DNA from: Rhizobium sp. Root274
Lineage (GTDB): Bacteria > Pseudomonadota > Alphaproteobacteria > Rhizobiales > Rhizobiaceae
Reading direction: 5' to 3'
NCBI RefSeq assembly: GCF_001429245.1
Contig: NZ_LMJE01000007.1
Span: 721,127 to 785,126, forward strand
DNA: 64,000 nucleotides
The first letter of the stretch is position 1. Every line of letters starts with the position of its first letter. The translations under genes were made by a program, and so were the position numbers. Shown here piece by piece: positions 14,681 to 23,864 of this stretch. The notes under the pieces are model-generated. The model was given only the letters and a program-made list of their open reading frames with translations, did not search any database and was not told the origin of the DNA.

Positions 14681-17215
14681 TCAGTTCGCTGCTGCGGGCG
14701 GCGCAAGCGCTGCCCATTCGCGCATCACCTGCTCGAAGACCTTGGCGCCTTGGGTACCCTTGTCGAAGGTGAGGAGCGCCCGGCGACCATTGCGGTAGGT
14801 AACCGGGATGTCGATCCAGCCGCGAGTCGAGAGCAGTTCCATATTGCGCTTGATCACATCGGCAAAGTCGTTGAGCGCAACCAGATAGGTGTCGTCGGTG
14901 ACCTTGGCTGTGACAGCCACCAGCGGATCGCCGCGATCCTGCTCGGTCCGTTTCATCGCGATGCGCTGCAGGTTGTCGATGGCACCGCCTTCGAAATCGG
15001 CCGGCACCGAGAAGACCACTTCGATGATGTGGCTCGCCGGCAGCGAATTGTCGGTGTTGCGCTTGATCGTGACGAGCGCCGAGATGCCGCGCTCGGGCAC
15101 GTTGAGCTTGCCCTGGATCTGCGGGTCGGGCTTGCCGTCTGGGCCGGTTTCCCGCACGGCCGACCAGGTGATCGATCCGGGTACGGCAACCGGGGTGGCC
15201 TGACCGAGACGCTCTTCATAGAGGAAAAGCTTCTCGCCACCGGCAACCGGGGCCGCAGACGATGCGGCATTGGTGGGTGCCGCGGTGCCGGCTGTCGGAG
15301 TTGACGAGGCCGGCGCATCGGTAGGTTCGATGGTCGAGGCGACGGTCTGGGCGGAGACGGAACGTCCCTCTTCAGCGGTGCCGGCTGGAGCGGCGCCGGC
15401 GCCCTCATCGATCTCAGAGCCATCGGCGCGCAGCCGCTGGGTGAACTTCTGCCCCGTAGCGGTACCGTCTTCGGGCGCCGTGGGCGCCGTAGCCGTTGCT
15501 GTCGGCGTGGCCGTGGCTGGCGCTGTCGCTGCAGGCGCCGTATCCGTTGCAGCCGGACTTGTTGCCGCCGGCGTCGTTTCTCCCTCAGTCGCCTTTTCCG
15601 GCGCGCCGGTCAGGTTCGCGACCATGCTGCCGATATCGTCGCGCCAGGTCCAGCCGGCATAGCCGACACCGGCAATGACCAGCAGGCCCACCACCCCGAG
15701 AATGACCGGGGCGAGGTTGCGGCGCTTTTTCGGTTCCAGGCGATAGGCAGGCTGATCATAGCCCCCCATCATCCGGCCGATATCATTGTCCTGATCGATC
15801 GTCGCGCCCTTGGCATCGGGCGAGAAGCTCTGCAGATGCGCATCCCAGTCGGGCGTCGCCGGCAATTCATTGGCAACGGTTCCCGCCGTTACCGGGGTCG
15901 CCTGAACCTCTGCATTGTCGCGGAACCACTGGCTGAAATCATCCGGATCGAGGGCCGCCGCAGCCTGAGCGACCGCGGGCGCGGCAGCGACAGTTTCAAA
16001 CGGCTCTGGCTGGCTCTGTTCCAGGCTGAGACCTGCCGGCACCGGAAAATCCTGGTCGACTTCGACGTGGACGGGTTCCTGATAGGCCTGGAATTCATCG
16101 GTCGGGGTATGGGAAAGCGCAACCGGGGCCGGCTCGATCTGCGGAAGCTCCGGAACCCTGTTTGCCGCTGGATTGATGCCAACCGGCATATCCCAGCTGG
16201 CAGCCGGGATGGCCGGCGTCGGATCGCTGGCGCGGCTCTGAAGCCAGTCGTCCACGGCATCGGAAACGGCGGGCCGGGCTTCGTCCGCTGGGGCGGCAAA
16301 ATCGGCAGGTTCGATAAGACTATCGGCAGTCTCCGCCGCCTGGTCACGATCCGCAACCTCGCCCCAGGCCGGGGAATCGGGTCGGTCTGCGGCGAATTCC
16401 GGCTCGGGGGCATTGGCCCAGCCGGTAAAGGCGGGCTCCGCCGGCGGGACCGGACTCGCCTCGATGCGGCGTTCTTCGGCGGCCGAGAAGGCTGCCTCAA
16501 GCCGAGAGTCGGCAGCCGGTGCCGCGTCGCGCGCTTCCGCATCGCCGAAGACCTTGGCATCATACATATTCGCGTAATCGGTCTCGCCGCCCGTCAAGCC
16601 ATAATCGGGATCGGACCAGACCGACGGAGCGGGCTCGGCAGCGGGCAGCGGTTCGTCTGCCACGACTTCGGCCTCGGATGCATGAACCTCCGGCGCCGAT
16701 GCCGGCGCGGGCTCGTTCATATGGGCATCGGCCCAGTCGTCGCCGGTGACAGCCGGTGCCTCGGGCTCGCGATATTCTGTGTGCTCGACGGCCACATGAT
16801 CATGCTCGACCGCGGCCTCAGGAACCGTCTGTTCCAGCTCAGGAGACGCGTATGCGGAAGAAACCGGGTCAGCAGACAGCGGCTCAGGATCGCGCGCCGG
16901 CTCGGCCCAGACCGGCTGCGGCTCGGGAGCAGCTTGCGGCTCTGGCGCCTGTACAGCTTCCGGTTCGAAAGCCGGCACCGCAACCTCGTCGAGCGCCGGC
17001 AAGGCCTCGGCGTGTTCAGCTTCAACTTCCCGGATGGCGGCGTCGAGTTTCTCCAACTGCCGCTGCAGCATATGCTCCGGCGGACGCGGCGACATGTTCT
17101 CGAGCTGCCGTACAACGGCAGAACGGGCCTTTTCATAGACCCGAACTCGCATCTCCGGCGTATTGTTCGACAGGCCGTCCACGGCCCGTCGAATCACTGC
17201 GATAAAGTCAGCCAT
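14681..17215 (-). CDS. Large Pro/Ala/Glu-rich single-span membrane protein, function unknown
   Basis: An 844-aa protein with three parts. Residues 1-~75 are a conserved-looking helical domain (MADFIAVIRRAVDGLSNNT, then a coiled stretch). Residues ~75-490 are low-complexity, rich in Ala, Pro, Glu and Asp, probably disordered. One membrane helix (VILGVVGLLVIAGVGYAGW, about 505-525) is followed by an Ala/Thr/Pro linker and a folded C-terminal domain of ~160 residues (from about 685) outside the membrane. The layout resembles trans-envelope scaffold or polar-organising proteins, but that is shape only. ATG at 17215 was preferred over the overlapping GTG at 17221 because GAGAAAG sits at the right distance. 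It lies downstream of purA on the same strand, 60 bases away. Confidence 0.75.
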   Translation of the reverse strand: MADFIAVIRRAVDGLSNNTPEMRVRVYEKARSAVVRQLENMSPRPPEHMLQRQLEKLDAAIREVEAEHAEALPALDEVAVPAFEPEAVQAPEPQAAPEPQPVWAEPARDPEPLSADPVSSAYASPELEQTVPEAAVEHDHVAVEHTEYREPEAPAVTGDDWADAHMNEPAPASAPEVHASEAEVVADEPLPAAEPAPSVWSDPDYGLTGGETDYANMYDAKVFGDAEARDAAPAADSRLEAAFSAAEERRIEASPVPPAEPAFTGWANAPEPEFAADRPDSPAWGEVADRDQAAETADSLIEPADFAAPADEARPAVSDAVDDWLQSRASDPTPAIPAASWDMPVGINPAANRVPELPQIEPAPVALSHTPTDEFQAYQEPVHVEVDQDFPVPAGLSLEQSQPEPFETVAAAPAVAQAAAALDPDDFSQWFRDNAEVQATPVTAGTVANELPATPDWDAHLQSFSPDAKGATIDQDNDIGRMMGGYDQPAYRLEPKKRRNLAPVILGVVGLLVIAGVGYAGWTWRDDIGSMVANLTGAPEKATEGETTPAATSPAATDTAPAATAPATATPTATATAPTAPEDGTATGQKFTQRLRADGSEIDEGAGAAPAGTAEEGRSVSAQTVASTIEPTDAPASSTPTAGTAAPTNAASSAAPVAGGEKLFLYEERLGQATPVAVPGSITWSAVRETGPDGKPDPQIQGKLNVPERGISALVTIKRNTDNSLPASHIIEVVFSVPADFEGGAIDNLQRIAMKRTEQDRGDPLVAVTAKVTDDTYLVALNDFADVIKRNMELLSTRGWIDIPVTYRNGRRALLTFDKGTQGAKVFEQVMREWAALAPPAAAN

Positions 17216-17274
17216 CAGCACTTTCTCATTATTGCCGGAACGGATTCGCCCGACAAAATTCGTTAACCTTCAGA

Positions 17275-18573
17275 TTAGTCTTCGAAAGGGTCCGTCACAA
17301 GTATGGTGTCGTCGCGTTCGGGACTTGTCGACAGAAGCGCCACCGGAGCCCCGATCAGTTCCTCGACCTGGCGCACATATTTGATCGCCTGAGCCGGCAG
17401 ATCTGCCCATTTCCGGGCACCGACGGTCGATTCCTTCCAGCCTTCGAGCGTGATGTAGATCGGTTCGACACGCGCCTGAGCGGCCTGAGCCGCCGGCAGA
17501 TAGTCGATTTCCTGACCGTCCAGCTTGTAGCCGACGCAGATCTTCAGCTCTTCCAGACCATCGAGAACGTCGAGTTTGGTGAGCGCGATCCCGGTGATTC
17601 CATTGGTGGCGACCGACTGGCGCACCAGTGCTGCATCGAACCAGCCGCAACGGCGCTTGCGCCCCGTGACGGTGCCGAACTCATGCCCCTTTTCGCCGAG
17701 GAACTGACCGATCTCGTCATGCAGTTCTGTCGGGAAAGGACCTTCGCCGACGCGCGTCGTATAGGCCTTGGTGATACCGAGGATGTAACCGAGCGAACCC
17801 GGGCCCATGCCGGACCCGGCAGCGGCCTGGCCGGCAACCGTGTTCGACGAGGTGACGAAGGGATAGGTGCCATGGTCGATGTCGAGCAGCGAGCCTTGTG
17901 CGCCTTCAAACAGAATGCGCGAACCCTTGCGGCGCTCCTTGTCCAGGAGCACCCAGACAGAATCCATGAAGGGGAGCACGCGATCGGCGATCGAGGTCAG
18001 TTCCTCCATGATTGTCTTGTGCTCGATTTCGGCGACGCCGAAGCCGCGACGCAGCGCATTGTGGTGGGTGAGGATACGCTCGACCTTGCCTTCAAGCGCG
18101 TCGAGATCGGCGAGATCCATGACGCGGATGGCGCGACGGCCGACCTTGTCTTCATAGGCCGGGCCGATACCGCGGCGAGTCGTGCCGATCTTGGTGCCGC
18201 TGTTGGAGGCCGCGTCTTCGCGCATGCCGTCAAGTTCGCGGTGCAGCGACAGAATGAGGGTGGCGTTTTCGGCAATGCGCAGATTGTCCGGCGTGACGCT
18301 CACGCCCTGATCCTTCAGCCGGCCGATTTCGGCGATCAGCGCATGCGGGTCAACGACCACGCCATTACCGATCACGGCCTTCTTGCCCGGACGCACGACG
18401 CCCGAGGGCAGAAGAGACAGCTTGTAGGAGACGCCGTCGATGACGAGCGTATGGCCGGCATTGTGTCCACCCTGGAAGCGGACCACGATATCCGCCCGTT
18501 CCGAGAGCCAGTCGACAATCTTGCCCTTGCCCTCGTCACCCCATTGCGAACCAATCACCACGACATTCGTCAT
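17275..18573 (-). CDS. purA: Adenylosuccinate synthetase
   Basis: A 432-aa enzyme. The GTP-binding loop [11 protein letters not shown] (residues 8-18), GHNAGHT (36-42) and [14 protein letters not shown] are diagnostic. It joins IMP and aspartate with GTP to form adenylosuccinate, the first committed step to AMP. The ATG at 18573 gives the standard bacterial N-terminus (MTNVVVIG). It is divergent from the DMT transporter and not in an operon with other purine genes. Confidence 0.97.
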   Translation of the reverse strand: MTNVVVIGSQWGDEGKGKIVDWLSERADIVVRFQGGHNAGHTLVIDGVSYKLSLLPSGVVRPGKKAVIGNGVVVDPHALIAEIGRLKDQGVSVTPDNLRIAENATLILSLHRELDGMREDAASNSGTKIGTTRRGIGPAYEDKVGRRAIRVMDLADLDALEGKVERILTHHNALRRGFGVAEIEHKTIMEELTSIADRVLPFMDSVWVLLDKERRKGSRILFEGAQGSLLDIDHGTYPFVTSSNTVAGQAAAGSGMGPGSLGYILGITKAYTTRVGEGPFPTELHDEIGQFLGEKGHEFGTVTGRKRRCGWFDAALVRQSVATNGITGIALTKLDVLDGLEELKICVGYKLDGQEIDYLPAAQAAQARVEPIYITLEGWKESTVGARKWADLPAQAIKYVRQVEELIGAPVALLSTSPERDDTILVTDPFED

Positions 18574-18757
18574 TTCGAAATCCTGTTTATCGCGCAGTGC
18601 CTGCGCCTCACCCAAACCCGCGCATCTATACTGTGTTGTTTTTGGGAAATCGACCCGTTTTGCGGGGCGATTTGGCTTTTTGCGTGACAAAGGTCGACCC
18701 CTCGCCTATTTCCGAGGCAATTCGCGCCGCGACGGATGCGCTAAGACGTCTCCCGGA

Positions 18758-19690
18758 ATGAGCGCAGACATGCAGGGAAGAAACGCTTTGCCGATCCGCG
18801 CTTACATCTATCTCGTCATCACAACGCTGCTCTGGGGCGGCAACACCATCGCCGGCAAGCTGGCGCTCGGCCATGTCAGCCCCATGGCCCTGAGTTTCGG
18901 CCGCTGGGCCGTGGCAACCCTGGTAATCGCGTCGATCTCGATCCCGCAGATCCGCAAGGACTGGGATGTGCTGAAGGCCAACTGGAAGCTGCTGATCTTC
19001 TACGGCGCCGTCGGCTATGCTGCTTTCAACGGCTTTCTCTATACCGCGCTCAAATACACAAGCGCTGTGAACGGCGCGATCGAGCAGGGCGCGATCCCCG
19101 TCCTGATCTTCGTCATCAACTTCCTGCTCTTCCGCATTCCGGTCTCGGCCATCCAGATCCTGGGCTTCGTCATCAGCTTCGCAGGTGCTGCCGTCACCGC
19201 CTCGCATGGCGACCTGCAGACGCTGCTGACACTGACCTTAAATTACGGCGACCTGCTGATGCTCTGCGCCGGCATCGCCTATGCGATCTACACCATCGCA
19301 CTGCGCTGGAAGCCGGCGGTGCACTGGAAAAGCCTGATGGCCGTGCCCGCGCTCGCCGCAGCGCTCACCAGCCTGCCGCTCCTCTGGTGGGAAGCCGGCG
19401 AAGGCCAGATGATTCTTCCCGACGTGCGCGGCTGGCTGATCATCCTCTATTGCGGCTTCTTCCCCTCGCTGATCTCGCAGATCCTCTACATCAAGGGCGT
19501 GGAAGGAATCGGCGCCAACCGCGCCGGCCTCTTCATCAATCTCGTACCCGTCTTCGGCACGCTGCTGTCGATCACGCTTCTCGGCGAAACGCTGGAAGTC
19601 TTCCACATCCTGGCGCTCGCACTCGTTCTCGGCGGTATTGCGATTGCCGAATGGGGCAAGCCGCGCGAGCCGGCCAAAGCGGCTGCCTAG
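18758..19690 (+). CDS. DMT-superfamily transporter (EamA)
   Basis: A 310-aa protein with ten hydrophobic segments in two EamA repeats (YLVITTLLWGGNTIAGKLAL; AGLFINLVPVFGTLLSI). The start is uncertain: ATG at 18758 lacks a clear ribosome site, while TTG at 18788 has AGGGAAG seven bases upstream and would give LPIRAYIYLV as the start, only ten residues shorter. Function is probably metabolite export; substrate unknown. The stop overlaps the convergent phosphatase gene by four bases. Confidence 0.85.
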   Translation: MSADMQGRNALPIRAYIYLVITTLLWGGNTIAGKLALGHVSPMALSFGRWAVATLVIASISIPQIRKDWDVLKANWKLLIFYGAVGYAAFNGFLYTALKYTSAVNGAIEQGAIPVLIFVINFLLFRIPVSAIQILGFVISFAGAAVTASHGDLQTLLTLTLNYGDLLMLCAGIAYAIYTIALRWKPAVHWKSLMAVPALAAALTSLPLLWWEAGEGQMILPDVRGWLIILYCGFFPSLISQILYIKGVEGIGANRAGLFINLVPVFGTLLSITLLGETLEVFHILALALVLGGIAIAEWGKPREPAKAAA

Positions 19691-20448
19691 CCGACGGAGA
19701 AGATCTCGACCTCCCCGCCACTCAGCCGCGCCGCCGTCAGCCGGCCGGTGCGGTAGCATCCGGTATCGAGCCCGACGCGCTCGGCGCTGACATGCGGCGT
19801 GCTTATCGGCGTATGGCCATGGAAAACCCGCACCGGCAGACCCGGTCCGAGATCCATGAAGGAGCGCCGGATCCACAACAGATCCTCGTCCACCTGCTCG
19901 GCAAGCGTTCGCCCGGGCCGGATGCCGGCATGGACGAAAACGTCATCACCGACGGTCACCAGCACGGGCATCTGCTGAAGAAATTCGACATGCGCCACAG
20001 GCACTGCCGCGCGCACGGCCTGTCTCAAGGCGAAATTCGAGGCGATCAACGGTCCATGCGCCTCGGGATCGACGCCGTAGGAGCGAAGCGTCGCCTCTGC
20101 GCCATGATCGAGAAACCAGTCGCCGGCCGGATCGCCCTCCAGATAGTCGAGAAAGGCGTCATCGTGGTTGCCGCGCAGGCAGATCCGGTCGAAACCCGCC
20201 GGCGGTGCGGCGCTGAGATGATAGAGCACGGCAGCCGATTGCGGACCCCGATCGACATAGTCGCCCAGCATGACGATCAGCTTGCGCCCTTCGCGCAGGC
20301 TCCCATCCTCGCGAATACGGTCTTCCAGCGCGAGAAGTGGATCCAGGCAGCCATGCACGTCGCCCACGGCATAGATGGTGGAATAGGTGCCGGGCTCAAT
20401 CGCAAGCCGCGGACGCAGACCGCCTTGTTCCAACTGTTCCATATGCAT
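19687..20448 (-). CDS. Calcineurin-like metallophosphatase (serine/threonine phosphatase type)
   Basis: A 253-aa protein with the complete PPP-type motif set: GDVHGC (D-x-H), GDYVDRGP, LRGNHD and later FVHAG and FHGHT, which bind two metal ions. The family includes bacterial PrpA/PrpB-like phosphatases and diadenosine tetraphosphatase-like enzymes; the substrate here is unclear. The ATG at 20448 follows AAGGAAG. It is divergent from the creatininase-family gene. Confidence 0.88.
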   Translation of the reverse strand: MHMEQLEQGGLRPRLAIEPGTYSTIYAVGDVHGCLDPLLALEDRIREDGSLREGRKLIVMLGDYVDRGPQSAAVLYHLSAAPPAGFDRICLRGNHDDAFLDYLEGDPAGDWFLDHGAEATLRSYGVDPEAHGPLIASNFALRQAVRAAVPVAHVEFLQQMPVLVTVGDDVFVHAGIRPGRTLAEQVDEDLLWIRRSFMDLGPGLPVRVFHGHTPISTPHVSAERVGLDTGCYRTGRLTAARLSGGEVEIFSVG

Positions 20449-20644
20449 TTCAGACTTCCTTTGCGGGCCGGCAAGGCGAGACGACGTGTATATGCCTTGG
20501 GATCGCTCCACCCTTCAACACATTCCGACAGGGACGCCGCGCCTCGCGCATCCAAAAAGGCAGCGGCCTGCACTGATTATGATGCTTTTCGAAGCCCGCT
20601 GTTTTGCCTTATCCGTCGATAAAACGAGACAACAAGGCGCGGCC

Positions 20645-21445
20645 ATGGCGAAACCCTTCTTCTGGAATGAATTGGTGACGACGGATTTCGCCGCTCTGTC
20701 CCCCGACACCACGATCGCCATCCTGCCGATCGCCTCGACCGAACAGCATGGACCGCATCTGCCGATCGCAACCGACGTCGCGATTGCCAGTGGCATGCTA
20801 GCGGAACTGAAGGTCCAGCGCCCTGACGACCTCGATTTTCTCGTCCTGCCGACCCAGGAAATCGGCAAGGCCAACGAACATGTCTACGGCCCCGGCAGCC
20901 TCTCTTTCGGCCCGGAGATCCTGATCCCCGCCTGGACGGCAATCGGCGCCAAGGTCGCCGAAGCCGGCATGCGCAAGCTGGTCATCGTCAATTCCCATGG
21001 CGGCAATGTCGACGTCATGAGCATCGTCGCCCGCGAACTGCGCGTCCGCCACCAGATGGCCGTCGTTTCCACCCAATGGGGCCGCTTCGGCAATCCCGAC
21101 GGCATGATCTCCGAGCACGAGAGCCGCTACGGGATTCATGGCGGCGAAGTCGAGACCTCGCTGATGCTGCATTTCCGCCCCGAACTGGTGCGCATGGAGA
21201 AAGCGCAGAATTTCGTCTCCAAGGCCGAGGAAATCCGCGCGAACTCGAAATTCCTCACGCCGCTACCGCCCCATTCGCTGGCCTGGATTGCTCATGATCT
21301 CAATCCGCATGGCGTGGTCGGCGATGCCTCCAAAGGCACAGCGGAAAAGGGCGAAGCCATCTGCAAACATCAGGTGGCCGGCTTCATCGAACTCCTGCGC
21401 GACGTCGCCGCCTACCCCCTGTCGAACCTCTACACGCCCAACTGA
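20645..21445 (+). CDS. Creatininase-family amidohydrolase
   Basis: A 266-aa protein. Metal ligands Glu33, His35 (STEQHGPHLP) and Asp44 match the creatininase pattern. Later, NSHGGN (His118) replaces the His-x-Glu-Asn of true creatininases, as in other family members such as MftE and deformylases, so creatinine is probably not the substrate. A last conserved Glu lies in HGGEVETS. These are Zn/Mn-dependent enzymes that hydrolyse cyclic amides or formamides. It is convergent with a LysR gene that is in turn divergent from an ABC importer/deaminase operon; a shared pathway is inferred from position. Confidence 0.87.
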   Translation: MAKPFFWNELVTTDFAALSPDTTIAILPIASTEQHGPHLPIATDVAIASGMLAELKVQRPDDLDFLVLPTQEIGKANEHVYGPGSLSFGPEILIPAWTAIGAKVAEAGMRKLVIVNSHGGNVDVMSIVARELRVRHQMAVVSTQWGRFGNPDGMISEHESRYGIHGGEVETSLMLHFRPELVRMEKAQNFVSKAEEIRANSKFLTPLPPHSLAWIAHDLNPHGVVGDASKGTAEKGEAICKHQVAGFIELLRDVAAYPLSNLYTPN

Positions 21446-21456
21446 ACACCGCCATA

Positions 21457-22410
21457 TCACGCGCTTCCGCGAATGCTTTCAGGGATATGGCCCCGATCCT
21501 TGAGATCCTGGACCAGCACAATCAGTTCCTGCATCAGATATTCGATGAAGAGGCTGGTGGCCGAATCGAGCGTGGCCCGCGCCCGTGCAAAGAGCTTCAT
21601 CGGCTGATGGCGCACATGCGCCTCGGTGAGCGGCCGGAACACCAGCTCGCCACGCCGGCATTCGGCAAGCGCGTCGAGCGGATTGAGCAGCGTCAGCCCG
21701 GTGCCGGCCTTCACCAGCTGCTTCATCAGTTCGGATGAATTCGTCTCCACCACCGGATCGACCGGCAGCGGTAGAGGCGCAAGCGCCAAGTCGATGATAT
21801 TGCGCAGGCTGGTGCCCGATTGCGCCAGGATCAGCGGCTCCTGCACCACCTCGACGAGGTCGATCGGCCCCTCCTCCAGCGCCAGCCGATGCCCCGGCGG
21901 CAGCACGACGCCGACAGGCACATCGAAATTGGCAAGCGTGCGGATGCCGGGCGTCGCTGGAATGTTGAAACCGAGTCCGACATCCACCTCGCCTGTCAGC
22001 ACCGGGTTGATCGTCGTTACCCCGCCATCGCTGCGCAGCTTGATCTGCACCCGCGAATGCTTGGCGATGAAGCCGGCGAGGATTGCCGGCAGCGGCCCGG
22101 AGGCGAGCCCGACGGTGGTCACCAGCGACACCTTGCCGATTTGTGGCGTCTTCAGACCCCTGAGCCGCCCCTCCAGCCGCTCGTAGTTCTTCAGCACCTC
22201 GCGAATATGCTCGACGCAGAGTTCGCCGGCGGCCGTGAGACGCAAGCCCTTCGGCAGCCGCTCGAAGATCGGCGCCCCCAGTTCTTCCTCCAGCGCCAGG
22301 ATCTGCCGATTGACCGCAGACGAGGCAACATTCAGCCGCGCCGCCGCCTTGCGGATCGAGCCACATCGAACAATTTCATTGATATAGACAAGCTTTCGGG
22401 AGTGAAGCAC
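21457..22410 (-). CDS. LysR-type transcriptional regulator
   Basis: A 317-aa protein. The N-terminal winged helix (SRKLVYINEIVRCGSIRKAA, then SSAVNRQILALEEELGAPIF) is standard LysR; the rest is the two-lobed effector-binding domain (GKVSLVTTVGLASG). The start is taken as GTG at 22410, behind GGAGGT though only three bases away; TTG at 22428 is upstream of that site and less likely. It is divergent from the NMT1-type binding-protein gene, so it most likely regulates that operon, with an effector related to the imported substrate. Confidence 0.9.
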   Translation of the reverse strand: MLHSRKLVYINEIVRCGSIRKAAARLNVASSAVNRQILALEEELGAPIFERLPKGLRLTAAGELCVEHIREVLKNYERLEGRLRGLKTPQIGKVSLVTTVGLASGPLPAILAGFIAKHSRVQIKLRSDGGVTTINPVLTGEVDVGLGFNIPATPGIRTLANFDVPVGVVLPPGHRLALEEGPIDLVEVVQEPLILAQSGTSLRNIIDLALAPLPLPVDPVVETNSSELMKQLVKAGTGLTLLNPLDALAECRRGELVFRPLTEAHVRHQPMKLFARARATLDSATSLFIEYLMQELIVLVQDLKDRGHIPESIRGSA

Positions 22411-22481
22411 GAGACCTCCGCTGCGCAAAATTTAATCATGCCGCATCACTATGCAGCATTCTCGCGAGCAGTGCAAAAAAG

Positions 22482-22491
22482 GCATCGATGC
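22482..22491. promoter_or_regulatory. Palindrome in the LysR-divergent promoter region
   Basis: GCATCGATGC is a perfect 10-bp palindrome midway between the divergent LysR and ABC genes. A second, looser ATGC...GCAT dyad lies at about 22438-22459. LysR operators are often such T-N11-A dyads; assignment is tentative. Confidence 0.35.
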
Positions 22492-22589
22492 GGACGAATT
22501 TTGATGCTTTTCAAGACGCATGCCACCCGCTCAAATGCCGGAAAAGGGAGCCCGAAAACGGGCCCTGGAACGGAACAGGGGAACGATCA

Positions 22590-23606
22590 ATGCGCGACAC
22601 GCTCACCAAGACAAGTCTTCTAGCCCTTTTCGGCCTTAGCGCCGCGCTGGCCTCGACCACGACGGCCTTCGCACTCGATGAGGTAACCTACGGCACCAAC
22701 TGGCTCGCCCAGGCCGAACATGGCGGTTTCTACCAGGCCGTCGCCGACGGCACCTATGAGAAATACGGCCTGAAGGTCACGGTCGTCCAGGGCGGCCCGC
22801 AGGCCGCCAACCGCGCGCTGCTGATCGCCGGCAAGGTAGATTTCTACATGGGCAGCCCGCTTGGCGAAATGGACGCAGTCAAGGAAGGCATCCCGCTGAT
22901 CGACGTCGCCGCGATCTTCCAGAAAGACCCGCAGGTCCTGCTCGCACATCCCGACCAGGGCATCGATAAATTCGGCGATCTCGCCAAGCTCGATAGCATC
23001 TTCATGGGCAAGGACGGTTACGTCACCTATTACGAGTGGATGAAGAAGAACTTCGAGGGCTTCACCGACGAGAAGTACAAGCCCTACACCTTCAATCCCG
23101 CCCCCTTCATCGCCGATCCGAAGTCTGCCCAGCAGGGTTACCTGACCTCGGAACCCTATGAAATCGAGAAGCAGGCCGGCTGGGCACCCAAAGTCTTCCT
23201 GCTCGCCGACAACGGCTACAACCCCTATTCGACGATGATCACCACCACGGCGACCATGCTCGAAACCAAACCGGATGTCGTCCAGCGCTTCGTCGATGCC
23301 TCGGCCGAGGGCTGGTACAACTACCTCTACGGCGACAACAAAGCCGCCAACGACCTCATCAAGAAGGACAATCCGGAAATGACGGATGGTCAGATCGAAT
23401 ACTCGATCAAGAAGATGAAGGAATACGGCATCGTCGAATCCGGCGAAGCGCTGGAAAAGGGCATCGGCTGTATGACCGACGAAAAGTACAAGGCCTTCTT
23501 CGACGCCATGGTCCAGATCGGCGTCCAGCCGGCCGACCTCGACTACAAGAAAGCCTACACCACCCAGTTCGTCTGCAAGGGCGTGGGGATGGCGCTGAAG
23601 AAGTGA
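22590..23606 (+). CDS. ABC importer substrate-binding protein (NMT1/THI5-like)
   Basis: A 338-aa periplasmic protein: signal peptide of ~28 residues (LLALFGLSAALASTTTAFA), then an NMT1/SsuA-type fold with YGTNWLAQAEHGGFYQAVADG and a Gly-Gly-Pro turn. This class binds pyrimidines (ThiY-like), sulfonates, nitrate or aromatic acids. A CodA-like deaminase in the same cluster points to a nitrogen heterocycle, but this is inference. The ribosome site AGGGGAACG precedes the ATG. A 258-base repeat-rich gap separates it from the ATPase gene, which may allow the binding protein to be made in excess. Confidence 0.88.
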   Translation: MRDTLTKTSLLALFGLSAALASTTTAFALDEVTYGTNWLAQAEHGGFYQAVADGTYEKYGLKVTVVQGGPQAANRALLIAGKVDFYMGSPLGEMDAVKEGIPLIDVAAIFQKDPQVLLAHPDQGIDKFGDLAKLDSIFMGKDGYVTYYEWMKKNFEGFTDEKYKPYTFNPAPFIADPKSAQQGYLTSEPYEIEKQAGWAPKVFLLADNGYNPYSTMITTTATMLETKPDVVQRFVDASAEGWYNYLYGDNKAANDLIKKDNPEMTDGQIEYSIKKMKEYGIVESGEALEKGIGCMTDEKYKAFFDAMVQIGVQPADLDYKKAYTTQFVCKGVGMALKK

Positions 23607-23608
23607 TT

Positions 23609-23820
23609 TCCCACCTCCCCCTTGAGGGGGAGATCGCAGCAAAGCTGCGGGTGGGGGTGATCGCTGTAGCGGACAGCAAAGCCCCTCCCAAACCCTCCCC
23701 ACAAGGGGGAGGGCTTAAACCAGTCGGCACCGCTTTCGCTTCAAGGGAAGCGAGCGGTTGCTACGGGTCCTCTCCCCCCTTGTGGGGGAGATGGCCGGCA
23801 GGCCAGAGGGGGGCTTTTTA
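23609..23820. repeat. Composite GC-rich palindromic intergenic repeat (copy 1)
   Basis: Three hairpin-forming blocks with CTCCCCC...GGGGGAG arms lie between the binding-protein and ATPase genes. The part from ~23675 to 23815 reappears as a reverse complement at 46567-46717, including the CCCTCCCAAACCCTCCCC block and the CTCCCCC/CCGGCAGGCC/AGAGGGG block. It belongs to the same family as the pairs at 28244-28470 and 53802-53991. It resembles the rhizobial RIME/mosaic elements; the family name is not verified. Confidence 0.8.
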
Positions 23821-23864
23821 CCCGCTGGTACTGCCGTACAGCATTCCTTCAAACCGAGTATCGC

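Noticed and set aside
15836..17266. 476-codon frame on the + strand across the 844-aa protein gene
   Set aside because: Arg/Gly-rich translation typical of the antisense of a Glu/Ala/Pro-rich gene; no domain seen.
20645..21445. True creatininase
   Set aside because: The HGGN motif replaces the metal-binding His-x-Glu-Asn of creatininase; only family membership is claimed.
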